Assembly (NCBI GenBank): GCA_019843655.1
Contig: JACDQD010000008.1
Span: 18,510,442-18,574,441, forward strand
Source of the DNA: Lethocerus indicus
Taxonomy: Eukaryota > Arthropoda > Insecta > Hemiptera > Belostomatidae
Length of the DNA: 64,000 bases
Direction of reading: 5' to 3'
Shown here piece after piece: positions 52,601 through 64,000 of this stretch. The notes beneath the pieces are model-generated. The model had not been told where the DNA came from and searched no databases. It saw only the letters and a program-made list of their open reading frames with translations. Both the position numbers and the translations under genes were made by a program. Position 1 is the first letter of the stretch; each line of letters opens with the position of its first letter.

Positions 52601-55600
52601 GAGCATTCCAGCCACAGTAAAACATGAGAAAATACAGACAATGTAGTGTAATATTTTAAAATTAATTATAAATTATAAAGGACAACTGATAAATTAAATT
52701 TATTTCAGTACCTGAGCAGCTGGAATTGCACCTTTACAAGGTATGGGTTGCCAAACATTGTGATGTTTGTGATGACCAATCAGGGTATGAATTACTCCAT
52801 CAGGATCCACAGAACGGATGTTAGTACCATCAGCAATATACATTGTCTTATCAGCAGCTATTGCAAGTCCTGTGCATAACAATTATAAATTAATTAAACT
52901 TTATATATGTGAGATAAAAAATTTGATTATAATCACTCATGAGTATGTATATCAACTATAAGATTTAGGTACTTTGTGTAAACAAGAAAATGAATTGTCA
53001 GAATGTCAATACAGTTTCATAAAATGTAAACATAAATTTTAAAGCACAATTGCTTTGCGCTTTTTTTTACTGTCAGAAATGGCCCTACCTTTTGGATGAG
53101 CAAGTTTTGCTTTCAAGGCTGGACCTTCATCACCACAACTATTTTCATCACCAGGAATACACCTGTCTCCAGAACCAACAGCAACCTATAATAATAGTAA
53201 AGAAATATAAGAAATACCTGCCAGAATTACTATTGGGTTGGCAAATATGTTTATTTTTAATTTACATACCTCCCAATTGATGGATGGTTCAGCTACAGAG
53301 TCCAATGTAACTACTCGAAGGATTTGATGACGTTCAGGATCTGATACGTACAGTCTTCCATCAGCCGGTGAGAGGGCCAAATAATACTGGTAAGATACTT
53401 GAGTGGCACTGTAACACAAAATACATTTTCAGAATAAACAATATAATTCTTACATATGATTGTGAACAAGTAATATACTGAAGATCTAAATTATTGTAAA
53501 TGGTTTAATATTTGTTTTACATTATAGAAGTATTTTTGAGAAAAATAAATTCACATCTGTATGATAAGAATCTAGTCCTGATATTCTAATGAAGACTGGC
53601 TGGTATGGAAATGTTGTTTGAAATAGTTACCTGAGCTGTAGAACGGTGTAAACATTTCCTTCTGGGGTCAATCTTCTGACAAGGTTGAAATCTCCTATGT
53701 ACAATGAACCATCAGGTCCAGATGTGAGTGCCACAGGGGTTAAGAGTCGGGCATCTCTGGCAATACCATCACAGTCCTTACACTGCAGGGGTCTTTGCAG
53801 ACCAGTTCCCATAACTACTTTCACGCTTCTAGCCAACTGCTTCAAGTGGACTGTAGAACCGTCTCCTTTTTGCAATATGCCTGAAATACACAAGGTCAAA
53901 GTTAAGATTTGTATACGTTAGTCTAAGATCCAGTGATTTAAGAATACAATTAAAGCACTCATAGCATAACAGAACAAGTTATGAAGTTGAATGAACAAGT
54001 TTCTTCATTTAATTTCCATTAAGTAAAAACCATCAGATAATTACTATCATTATTATAATTTTTAAACCACCATCTTTCTGTAAAAGAAACATCTCATGTT
54101 CTCTAGATTTTCAGGTGTACTTGATATTTGAGAGAAAATTTAAACATTTAATTTTAAACATCTAAAGCACAAGTATATGCTAAAACACAAACCTTCATGG
54201 AAATTGTAGTGATGATGTATATCAAGACTCCAACCACCAACGTCTGAAATATCAACATCAAAACCTTGCAAAGTAGCTGTCTGCGTTTCCCAAACTATAT
54301 TTGGACAGGTTGAGTGCTGATAGCCAACAGATATTATTGCTTGAGCAACACCATAAACCTAAAATGTATTAATGTTATATTTAATCATTTAATTTTATAG
54401 TAAAATGTATGAACTTTTATTACATTTCAATTAATCATATTCTGGTACTAACAAATAAAAAAAGTATCATCATAAAATATCATAATACAAAATTGAGTAA
54501 TTATAAATAAAAGTTAGTTATTAGTTAGTTAGTAAGTAGTAGTAGTAGTAGTTAGTTAGTAGTTGGTTAGTTGTTAGTAAGTTAGTTAGTTAGTTATTAG
54601 TTCCCAAAATTTAAATAGATTTTTGTTTTCTTAAGAATGCATTTTTAATTAAAACATTTTCACAGTTACAATGCTCACTGTAGACAAAGTTATCCAATTT
54701 ATACTAAAAAAAAAAGTGAATATCCATAATTTAAACAGAACCATTGTCAATAGTAAAACACATTACCTTCTGCTTGTAAACATTCCTCTTGTTCCATGCA
54801 AATGTATGTGTTAAGTTTGGATCAGCTTCATAAGTTTTTGTGTGCACTGAACCCTCTATTTCAACTCTCACATGAACTTTAATAAGTGAACTTGGAATTT
54901 TGGATCTGGTGAGTCTCATTACAACTTTACTCAGATATCCAGGAGCTAGGCTGCTGCGGTACATTAAATGAAGTCCAGAACCAGGAATTCTAATACTTTC
55001 TTGCAGCATCTAAAAAAAAAATTTAATTTAAAATGTGAATAAAAAATCCAATGAGAAAGATACAATTATTTTTCGTGAACAGCAATCTAAAGTACAATAC
55101 ATTTTGAAGAAAAATTGTGGAATTACAATACAATTTAATTAAATTTATACAGCATTTGTAATCACTGTGGACAATATTTTGATAATTTAAACTTACTTGA
55201 GTTTCAGCAAATACTAAACTTTTCCCAGGCAATCCTCCAATTTTTTGTGGCATCCAAGTTGACAGGATCACAGGCATGAGTAAAGTTTCATCATGATCAA
55301 CACAAGGAGCATTGTGCAAGGTACCTCCAAAACCTGCACGTTTCAACGATTGCTCAGATGCTTTGTAACATTATGAAATTAATGAAAATTGGTTATGAAA
55401 AAATAAATATAAAAATATAAGGACAAAAGAAAAATTTAAAATAAATTTTAAATGTTAAATAAAATAATTATAACAAGTGGGACTAATTATCACTTAATAT
55501 TCTTTCTTTTAATACTTTAAAATTGTCATTAGTATTCCTTCAGTAAAATAGGCTGGTTATTAAATGTCTTCTCAGCACTGTCAAGCTCCCTTTTTTATGT

Positions 55601-58600
55601 TGTGCCTAAGGCATTTTCAACTTTAAAAGGCTCATGACTCTAGGCTGGAGAATTAATAAAATGATGTTACTATTGAAACTCTGACAAATATAAAATGTAA
55701 ACATACCAAGTGGAAGTGCAGCTGGCGTGACTGGACTTTCTCTGAACAAATCTGTATCATCAGAGAGCTGCATTGTGATCGGTGCAAGAACAACAATTTG
55801 GTTCCATGGGACAAAAACTGTTCTTGTCATTGGGCGAAAGGGGCTCCTTTGAAACTGCAATGTCACAGCTCCACCACCATTAACCAATACATCAAACCTA
55901 TGCAAAAGTTAATAATTACAAATATGCCACAAGTAAATTTTACGAAAAATACCCTAGCAATACAACTAATTTGTTTTATTTATTATTGTAATTGATACCA
56001 TATTATATACTTTCACTAATAATAAATTCCATGGGCCTTTATCTAAATGCTAAAGAATGAAAAACTGATGTGCATACAACTGTCTATTAAAAATAATACT
56101 TTGATAATAATTTTATGTGTATTTAACAGATAGATATATATCTATAGATAGATTTTCAGATAGATATATTTTATTTTAATCATAGTTAAAATACAATTCA
56201 CAGCTTAATAATTTCATATTTAATAGCTCTATGCATTGAATGAAATTAAATGAAAACAAGACAAAATATAAAACAAGCATTGAAAATAAAAAGCATCTGG
56301 ACATATTTCATTTAATATACCTTTTTGAATAATACTTTCAGAGATTTACTTACCAGCCTCCAGCTCTAGTAAGTGTGAAGCCAAATCTTGAGTCTCTATC
56401 AACGGAAACCCTTATACCAACAATTCCAAGTCCTTGAGGTGAAAGCACCTGCCCTCTCATAACAGATACTCTCCTGTGTAAATACCGGTTTAATGAACAA
56501 TCTTACCAGTAAAAAATAGACATAATGCAGTACAAGAATTTTAATCACCTGTAGTTGGTTAAAGATAAATAATCTTACACCAATGAAAGAAATGATTAAA
56601 TGTTAACCAATAATTATGCTTTGAGATATTTAACTGAATCCTGTTATTGATACACACATAAAACAATGTTTAAAAATTAGTTGAATTCATCTATGCTCTA
56701 AAATCTATTTACATGTAACAACAAAATATTAAATGCAAAATAATAAATGTATTTCAAGCAATACAAGGGATTTTTCATGTACATATGATGTTATCTACGC
56801 ATTGCACAATATTTTGTTTAATTTTTAAAAATATTTTCACATTAAAAATTTTAGCATGGCTTTATTAGTTCCAAAATTTAGTGTAATATGTTTCTCAGTT
56901 TGCAGATATAATATATTAATTCCTCAATGAAGATTATCAAATTGAGGTTTGACTGTAGATAAATTTACATGAATTAAGCATAAAGTTTGCAAGACATAAT
57001 GAGATAAATATAAGCAAAACATGAGTTGCTGAACTTATCTGCAAGCTAAAAGACATAATATACAGTATTAGTGAAATATTACTGAATTATAAATGAAGAA
57101 GCAAATATGCAAATATTAAAAAAAATATATAAAGCGGGAACTCATTTAAATTAATATATAGTAGAATTTTAATGTACAATTTTTCATTATCTTTCATGTT
57201 AGATCTATTTATGTGTGCTTCATTTTAATAATGATAGTACTGTCAGACATTAATCTGTATAATTAATTGATATTATAATTATAAAGTAAATATTTATTTC
57301 ATAAATATTTCGAGGCACATTTAATAGTATGTAAAATGAACGATACTATCGAGTAGTATATTACATCGTGCGAATAAATTGAATAATCATTTTGAAATTG
57401 TTAGTGCAAAAGAATTTGAGTAATTACATGCAGGCTAGCAATGTGTAAAAGATAATATCACGGGAAATGTCATAAGACAAAATGCAATTTTTTTAACCAT
57501 AACAATTAATTAGAAGAAACTGCAGGTCACAAGCTCTACACATTTGTATACTAATGCTTTGAATTTAATGTATACATACGCTCTGGATTGCTTGTCTGTA
57601 CAAAGTCTATACAATGTTTCATTAATAGATACTGAATATTCTTATACTTTTTCTGATAAGATATAAGCCCTATTGAATTATGTGTATATGAACTTATATA
57701 AAACACTTAGTCTAACAAACTGTGTATTTAGCAATTTAAAATAAAAAATATTCAATATTTCAAATGTCAAACACTTCAAATTTATTTCTATTACTTTATT
57801 TATTTCAATGTAAATTAAGTAATGGTGTTCAATAGAAGAATCTTTTATGTTACTTTCAAATTATAGACACACAATTGATTCTGCATTATAAGAGTTAGGT
57901 ACTTATGAATATTCATCAGTATTTTCATCAGTACTCTACTGATTACTGTTGGTAGGACTAATAAAACAGATGGAATTTTTTTCCATACATAATGACTAAA
58001 TTATCCAATGCAGATAACCCAATTAATATTGTGCATTATTATTCAAGTATAAAATGACCGTATTTATTTAAATTACTTTTTTTAAATATGGTCAATCATT
58101 TCAATGAAATCAATTTTACTGGGAAGGAAATCATACCTTAAAAATAAATTGATAATTGTAGGATCAGACATTGTTTAATTACAGGAACAAAGTGAAATGA
58201 ATCTAGATAAGGTATTATTTAAGTATTAATGCCGTAAATACCAGGAAAAATATTTCCAGCAATCCAGAGCACGACTTTTATTTTGTCAATAAATCATTTG
58301 AACTGAGGAAAATCCTCTATTTTTGTTTATAACTATGAATCTAGTGAACTTTTACATAAATTATATTATCAACCGAACAAAGCGGCCTACTCTATTAGCT
58401 GGTGAATGTAAAAACTTTTTTTACAAAATGAATTGCACATTAATGCAATGTTTCGCTATCCAGCTTAGTGAGAATTTATAAGAATCAGAAGGTAATTTGA
58501 AATTAATAGTATACCTTAAAAATAAAAGTAAAACATTAAAACAAATGTTGCAAGAGTAAAATATTAAGAGCAGGAATTCACACTTTTTCATATTAGAGAA

Positions 58601-61600
58601 ATGTGATTTCACTCAAAGCAGATATTGCATCTAAGCAACTAAAAATATTATACTGCTTCATATATACAAGCAAAAATTATTAATTAATATGAACAGTTCC
58701 ATTTCAGCAATAAATAATGAGAGTTTCTGATAACTATTTAAAAAATAAAATATTTTAATTTCACCAGAGAAATGATTATTTTTGTTGTAATTAAATGCTT
58801 CCTATACCTATTAATCATAAAAATATATGAGTAATAGGTGTCAAAAGAAATATTCATTAATTATTATTATTCAAGTAATGAATTCTAATATTTGTTTATT
58901 AAAACTAAATCTCCTGCTTTAACAGTTCACTAATACAACATAGAAAAATGATTAAATTAAACTGTACTATTGTATTAATCCCCAATAGTACAAGTGAAAA
59001 ATAAAAATTAAAACAAATAAAGATGTTTTGGAAGTTGAATCTGGGGTAAGGTAAGACAACAGACAAAGACAAAAAGACAATAGACAGGGATACACAAAGG
59101 GGGGTCATTTCCAAGATGGCTGCCGATGTAAATTTGTCATAGGTTTCTTTTTAAATTGGTCATTATCGTATTCTTAATAAATTTCAGTTCATTTGAGTTT
59201 GTAAAAATGAACAAAGCACGGACAAGTACTAAACTAAGACATACAAAGTGTCAACATTCACAATGACGAGACACAAATATATAAAACAAGAGAAAACAAG
59301 AGTGCATTAAAAAATAATAAAAAAACAAATAGACAATTGCACACACAAAAATGCGGATGGGGTCAATGTATCCATTCTTTAATGTTTCTCTTTTCTATGT
59401 ATTGTCTTAATTAATTAACTCTAATATATATTAATCTGAAACAAAAATATTTCAAATGGCATCAAAGATTTTTTTTATCTATCTGTAAAGAGTTTTTAGA
59501 TTTTGTTTATCATTAAGACTCACACAAATCATTTTCCTTATGTTGTTTCAGAACATTTCTGGTAATAAAAAAATTAAAATGGTTCATACGTTAAGGTGTT
59601 TAAACTGTAGGCACCCAAAACTACATTTTCCAGTTTAGATATCCAGAAATGGTTATAATCTATATTTAATGTAGTATCATTAAGTGAAACCTTAAATAAA
59701 TATGGCTGCATTCATGTTATAAAAGTAAACAACAAGATTTATGACTAGTGAGTATAGCATTTAATTTTATTTTGGATGTGATGCCTTTGATAGTGAATTT
59801 AAATTAAACTCACTAAAACATTAAATTTATTTAACATAAATTGCAATTTTAAAGTTAAGTTGTTCATCATGAATGGACACAGAATAGAGCTATGCAACAT
59901 CACAAAAATTGGGAATGGGGGTTGAACTAAATTAAACAAGTGTAACAAAAAGCTACAATCAGACACATAGAAGGTACGAGCGGATTAAATAAAATGTAGT
60001 GATCGGGCAAAATGTCTTTTTTCTTTTGATAAACTTACCGAGGTACAAATGAGTTCCAGAATTGACTACACAGAGGATAAAGGACAAAGAGAAACACAAG
60101 GACACATTACTCTTTGGTAAAGAGATGAACAAAACAAAGGCCATCTGGATGCCATACATATATTGAATCTTCTTCAAGTAAAAGAAAAGTGAAAAAACTG
60201 AATATCCTCTTGTAAAATGCAGTTCCAAGACTAAGTAATGTTAAGCAATGAATACTATGATTAATTTAAAGTTGTTGTCCTAAATGCAGCTGAACTTAAC
60301 AGCATATGTTATGATACCACAGAATCTTTGCTTGTAATAATAAAAAATTGGAAATAAGATTTATCTATTTCCAATTATTTGAGAAGAACTTAATGATAAC
60401 TATTAATTATTTCATATTACTTATTTTTTAAGATTTTGACCAATGAATAGCATCCAGATGTCCAGTGCCTAAACATACACATTCTCACAAGTATTTTGTA
60501 TAGGCTATATTCCTTATAGAAATTATGTTTTATTTAGTATTTACCTTTATAAAATTAGAATATAAATTGAATAATAAAAATAATTATTATCCATGCCATT
60601 TTTTTGAGGGTAGGGATGGGAAAGGCAAACAATCACACATGAGTAGGAAACTGCATGGATTAAATTAATTTTAGATGAAGTTATGTTTATACTGCGTTTA
60701 TTCTACTCAGAGATGTTCTTATAGCTTTAGAAGGCTCAATAATGTAAACTAAATGAGAAGATTTTTGTTGAGTCTAGTGTATGAAATGAAAAATAAAAAA
60801 TGAAATAGTGAATAAAGTGAATTTCACTAATTCCAAAAGAAATTTATAATTTAAGTACTGAGGAAGTGATTCTAAAATGTTTAGAAAATTTAAATTAAGA
60901 ATATTTTGCAACATAAAATATTGAAAAAGTGCATTAATAATTATGATAAATATTTGGAAACTGAAAGGTATGCAACATATCACAGAATTGAAAATTTGCC
61001 TTAGTTAATTTTGTTAATTAAATAATAATCAATCCTCAGTCCTTTAAAAACAACTTCTTTAAAAGTAAAAATAACCAAATTGATTGTTAATTGTCTACAT
61101 TTTGGATCTAAGCTGAAGCAAATTACAAAAGTTTTGTGAGCAACATTTTGTGTATGAAACCATAAAATATACATAGATACATGAAAAACATAGGAAACAA
61201 GACAAAAATAAAATAAAGAGCAGCAAAACGTGTTGAAACAGATAATAACAAGCTTCTAAAAGCTAATTGAAAAATGAGCAAGTTACTTCAATCCTTGTAT
61301 AGCCTTTGTCAGAAATGTTACCTTAGAACAATCTTTATTTTCATATAAAATATTTATATATATATTTAAATATAAAAAAATATTCATAATATTGTTTTAA
61401 TGAGGTTTGTATGGAATTTTAGTAGTTATTAATTAAAATATTTATTAATATTTTAGTTCAGTGTTATTTAAGCAGAATTATTTATTTATTATATTACCGC
61501 GATCAAATTTGGTGCCCGGAATATATTTTGTGTATGTTATACCTAGATCAAATTTTTATTATAGGAATGGTAAATACTGTTCTATTTACCGGATGGAGGA

Positions 61601-63783
61601 AAATGTTAGTGCTGGTTGAAGAATTTGTTCATCTAGAGTTAGGCAAGCCTCTTTGGAATCACACACATCAGTGACATGATTCTCATTACAATATTGTGGT
61701 TGATCTGGGTCACATTGGGTACCAAACACACAGGGTATAGAAATACACCAGTGTTAAAGTTATAAGACAAATTTACATTTCTTCCACATTGAAATAAACA
61801 GAAAAATGATTTAACAAGTTCAAGCATTAACTTAAACTTGTCAGTTTAACTAAATCAAAGAAAATTGTCCACCAAACAAGAAGTACAGTTCAAACAATTA
61901 ACACTGGTTGAAAAGGCAGTGGATAGGATATGGGGGAGGCATGGGCTTAGACAAAGACAGACACAATATAGACAAAACACACACAAAGGTTATTTTGGAA
62001 CAATTCTTAACTGAATATTGCTCTGTTCAAACAAAGAAGAAAATAATAATTGAGTTTCTAGCATTACAACATTAATTTCAATAATAAAATCACTTCAACA
62101 GTATATATTTTTATTTATATATGTTTAGAAAAAGTAAATAAATGATTGCATTTACAAATATCAAGAAATTTGATGCAAAGAGTAAATTAAATCTTTAAAC
62201 AGAGCAAAATCAGTCCAGTTTCTTGTGAACTGCTTTAACAGAAATAATAACAAATTAACAAAAAAAAAATTAAAATAAAAAGTAATAAGTGCTATTATTA
62301 TATGTCCGGTTATGTTATTTCTATAAGGAAAGGTGCATTTCTCCAATACAGCACCGAAATCAATTAAACCTGGTAAAATAAAGTTATTTTGAACAATATA
62401 ATCCTTGCAAAGCTGAAATAATCATTTCACTTGTTTAAATACTTATAAAATATTCACATAACTGTGAATATTTCATGAGATTTTCTAATGAGATAATGAC
62501 CATACCAATACAAGGCAAAATTACAAACATGCCCTAACATTTTCAAATGTATGTCATAGTCAAAATACACCTAAAATGTATATTACAAGGCTGACTTCAG
62601 CAAAAATGAAAGTTTCCAAAAGATTATAGTTTCATTTGCCTTGTCAACTGTGCAAATTTTTCTATGAAACAGAAAGAAACTTACCTCTCACTGTACTCGT
62701 CCATATGGGCATAACTTTGGACACTGTTTTCTTCAACAAGGAACTTGACACGTTGATAAAATGAAGCAGTAACAGATGGTGGCTGTTTCCTTAAAAGAAC
62801 TTCTACTGGATCATTTGAAGCCAAACACATTATGTGTTCAGAACATGCTGGGTGAGAACAACATTCTGAGTCGGAACAGTCTACCATTCCATCTGGCACA
62901 AATTACAAACAATATTATACAATTGAATTCGAAGATCAATAGGCAACCATACGATAAGGACATCAAAATGTTTCCATAGAAGTAATTTTGACTTTATAGG
63001 TATGAGAAATAGTAGATTGCATACAAACATGAATTATTTTATTGTTAAAATTGCCACTATATTATTTTTTGTAACACACTTTTCAAACATTATAAATGAA
63101 TACCTTGATCATTGTCGAGTTCATCATTACAGTCCATTTCCAACCGGACACTACAATCCACTCCTGCCCAACCATCAGAGCACTGGCATACGTATTCACC
63201 TTCTTGTAATATGCAGGAGCCATGTCTGCTGCAGGTGTTGACACAACCAGCTGTAGTAATAGAAGAAAAATATCAATTAGACAATTTATTTAACCCACTT
63301 AAAAAAGGCTAAAGGCTTAGTAAGTTTTCACATCTGCAATATAGTATTCTTTATTTACTTGTTGATACATAACCTATGGCTTTATGGCTTATAGATATTA
63401 AACCTTTGAAATCATGGCTACAATTTGTTGTTAGATCACATCAATTGTGGAAATTATTCATTCTGAATAGTTGAAAAGAACAACATTTTCTAGATGAAGT
63501 GTTAGCATAAAAGATTAATGAAGCTGGGGTTTCTCTCATTGGCTTCCTTGGTATTTAGTCGACAATGGTGACTCTCCCCAGTAGCAAATATACTTACGGA
63601 GTGTACAATGCCTTCCGTTCCAACCTTGGGAGCAGACACAAGTGCCATTTTTGCACTGTCCGTGCTGGGCGCACCTAGTGTCGCAGGGCAGTGTATCACA
63701 TCTTTCGCCGGTCCATCCTTCAAAACAAACACATCTTCCAGCTTCGCATCTCCCGTGGGGGCCGCATTCCAGTCTGCACCATG
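44945..63783 (-). CDS. Ten-m: Teneurin, C-terminal part, 33 exons (5' end outside the window)
   Basis: Teneurins are large type II membrane receptors that match synaptic partners through their extracellular domains. Exons in transcript order: 63598-63783, 63104-63250, 62685-62892, 56354-56473, 55707-55897, 55197-55333, 54767-55009, 54193-54358, 53631-53880, 53270-53408, 53089-53185, 52712-52869, 52314-52487, 51984-52171, 51734-51887, 51349-51606, 51102-51260, 50797-51004, 50344-50603, 50072-50238, 49828-49960, 49495-49648, 49247-49365, 48978-49114, 48660-48831, 48350-48501, 47964-48131, 47743-47884, 47466-47597, 47093-47350, 46803-46980, 46003-46613, 44945-45258. All introns are GT-AG and every junction keeps phase. 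The sum is 6,280 nt, about 2,090 codons, consistent with a protein of about 2,700 residues lacking its N-terminal part. Insects have Ten-m and Ten-a; Ten-m fits better from memory but is not proven. The last exon has a one-base frame break. Confidence 0.93.
45420..45900. mobile_element. Possible remnant of a Penelope-like or similar retroelement
   Basis: This intron of teneurin holds sequence unlike its AT-rich neighbours. A perfect 8-bp hairpin ACCGGTTT/AAACCGGT lies at 45483-45509, and beside it on the minus strand is CTGAAGATGGCGAGCAGCCG followed by AAAC. This resembles the conserved terminal region seen in many arthropod interspersed repeats, which in Penelope-like elements can hold a minimal hammerhead ribozyme. 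No reverse transcriptase is visible. The family assignment rests on memory of such repeats. Confidence 0.35.
46803..51260 (-). CDS. Ten-m: Teneurin exons: YD-repeat barrel and Rhs-type core
   Basis: Fifteen exons rich in the YD pattern typical of Rhs and teneurin shells: for example [53 protein letters not shown] and [14 protein letters not shown]. The end carries the Rhs core-like motifs [20 protein letters not shown] and [15 protein letters not shown], where the chain threads out of the barrel. Exons are 119-260 bp with short introns. Splice phases vary from exon to exon, yet every one is compatible. Confidence 0.92.
51349..53880 (-). CDS. Ten-m: Teneurin exons: NHL beta-propeller
   Basis: Eight exons with repeated blade motifs of the type [61 protein letters not shown] and [20 protein letters not shown]. 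The propeller mediates homophilic teneurin contacts and is close to the latrophilin-binding region. A cysteine-bearing insert, [15 protein letters not shown], interrupts the last blade; this loop is variable in insects. The last exon, 51349-51606, passes into the start of the YD region. Confidence 0.92.
54193..56473 (-). CDS. Ten-m: Teneurin exons: transthyretin-like and FN-plug domains
   Basis: Five exons. The first two encode [40 protein letters not shown] and [19 protein letters not shown], a carboxypeptidase-regulatory/transthyretin-like fold. The next three encode [35 protein letters not shown] and a long beta-rich stretch ending in [18 protein letters not shown]. This part plugs the bottom of the large YD barrel in the known vertebrate structures. 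Sequence agreement with the family is continuous across all exon junctions, which supports the splice model. Confidence 0.92.
54516..54602. repeat. GTTA/GTA simple repeat in a teneurin intron
   Basis: Imperfect tandem GTTA and GTA units over about 87 bp in the intron between 54,359 and 54,766. No function is evident. Confidence 0.9.
56474..62684 (-). other. Large teneurin intron (6.2 kb)
   Basis: By far the largest intron of the gene in this window; it separates the cysteine-rich spacer from the FN-plug. It is very AT-rich and contains no confirmed exon. Two stretches on the minus strand look exon-like: a cysteine-rich open stretch ending at a GTAAAT donor (61,590-61,753), and a hydrophobic frame ending at a GTAAGT donor near 60,038. 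Neither has both a good acceptor and the phase needed for a simple cassette exon. Confidence 0.7.
62685..63783 (-). CDS. Ten-m: Teneurin exons: last EGF repeats and cysteine-rich spacer
   Basis: Three exons. The first two encode three EGF-like modules with regular cysteine spacing: [19 protein letters not shown], then [19 protein letters not shown], then [12 protein letters not shown] with [12 protein letters not shown]. In the family, EGF repeats 2 and 5 carry odd cysteines for dimerisation and the last ones are regular, so these are probably repeats 6-8. The third exon holds the cysteine-rich segment [16 protein letters not shown], which is followed by the conserved [19 protein letters not shown] and [14 protein letters not shown]. 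It joins the spacer to the FN-plug across a 6.2-kb intron. Confidence 0.92.
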
Positions 63784-64000
63784 CTGTAGAATTCAGAAAA
63801 ATGATATTAACACAATTGAACAGCTATGCAAATTAAGCCACAAAGGCCCTTAAGGTTACCGACGGCAATATCCCGGTAACTTATATATTTAAATGCTCAT
63901 TGAACAATAAACTGATTTGTTAGATCTGATTATGTGTTTTACAAAATTCTGAACATTAGAGCTAAATATTTAACGACTAGAACGAACTTTTGCTGCCATT

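Noticed and set aside
59959..60228. Hydrophobic minus-strand frame ending at a GTAAGT donor in the large teneurin intron
   Set aside because: It would place a membrane-like segment between extracellular teneurin domains, no strong acceptor with matching phase was found, and the composition is that of AT-rich intron.
63853..63881. Short inverted repeat GTTACCG/CGGTAAC upstream of the EGF exon
   Set aside because: A 7-bp stem is common by chance, and no transposon end, duplication or RNA context was seen.

Overview
The window looks like nuclear DNA of an arthropod, most likely an insect. The genes are split by short AT-rich GT-AG introns. The actin is the arthropod cytoplasmic Act5C type, with alternative non-coding first exons as known in Drosophila. 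The teneurin has the arthropod-type extracellular region. No prokaryotic, organellar or viral gene was recognised.

Region by region. About 1-28,480 is a gene-free block. It is richer in CG dinucleotides than the rest and carries GC-rich islands of roughly 200-550 bp, scattered regulatory-type motifs, a few microsatellites and one copy of a dispersed repeat. About 28,480-32,650 is the cytoplasmic actin gene: two candidate promoters, each with a perfect CArG box and CCAAT boxes, two alternative untranslated first exons, and three coding exons giving 376 residues. 34,009-34,708 (minus) is a three-exon gene for an 84-residue secreted peptide precursor that I do not recognise. It lies head-to-head with mitochondrial ribosomal protein L12 (35,136-37,273, plus, four exons, one GC-AG intron). 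38,399-39,573 is an unrecognised coding region on the plus strand whose two long open frames overlap with a +1 offset. 39,990-41,905 is an array of about 230-bp direct repeats followed by inverted copies of the same unit. 44,945-63,783 (minus) is the 3' two-thirds or more of a teneurin, probably Ten-m: 33 coding exons, about 2,090 codons, all 32 splice phases compatible. The last three EGF repeats are nearest the right edge, and the C-terminal Tox-GHH-like domain is at 44,945. The last exon is one base short of keeping frame.

The genes do not form one pathway. Actin and L12 are housekeeping genes, teneurin is a neuronal and synaptic adhesion receptor, and the small peptide could be a secreted or neuropeptide-like product. 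The most notable item is the small secreted peptide gene, whose exons are each too short for a simple open-frame scan. Next come the +1-offset unknown gene, the hairpin-forming repeat array, the teneurin terminal frame break and the two CArG/CCAAT actin promoters.
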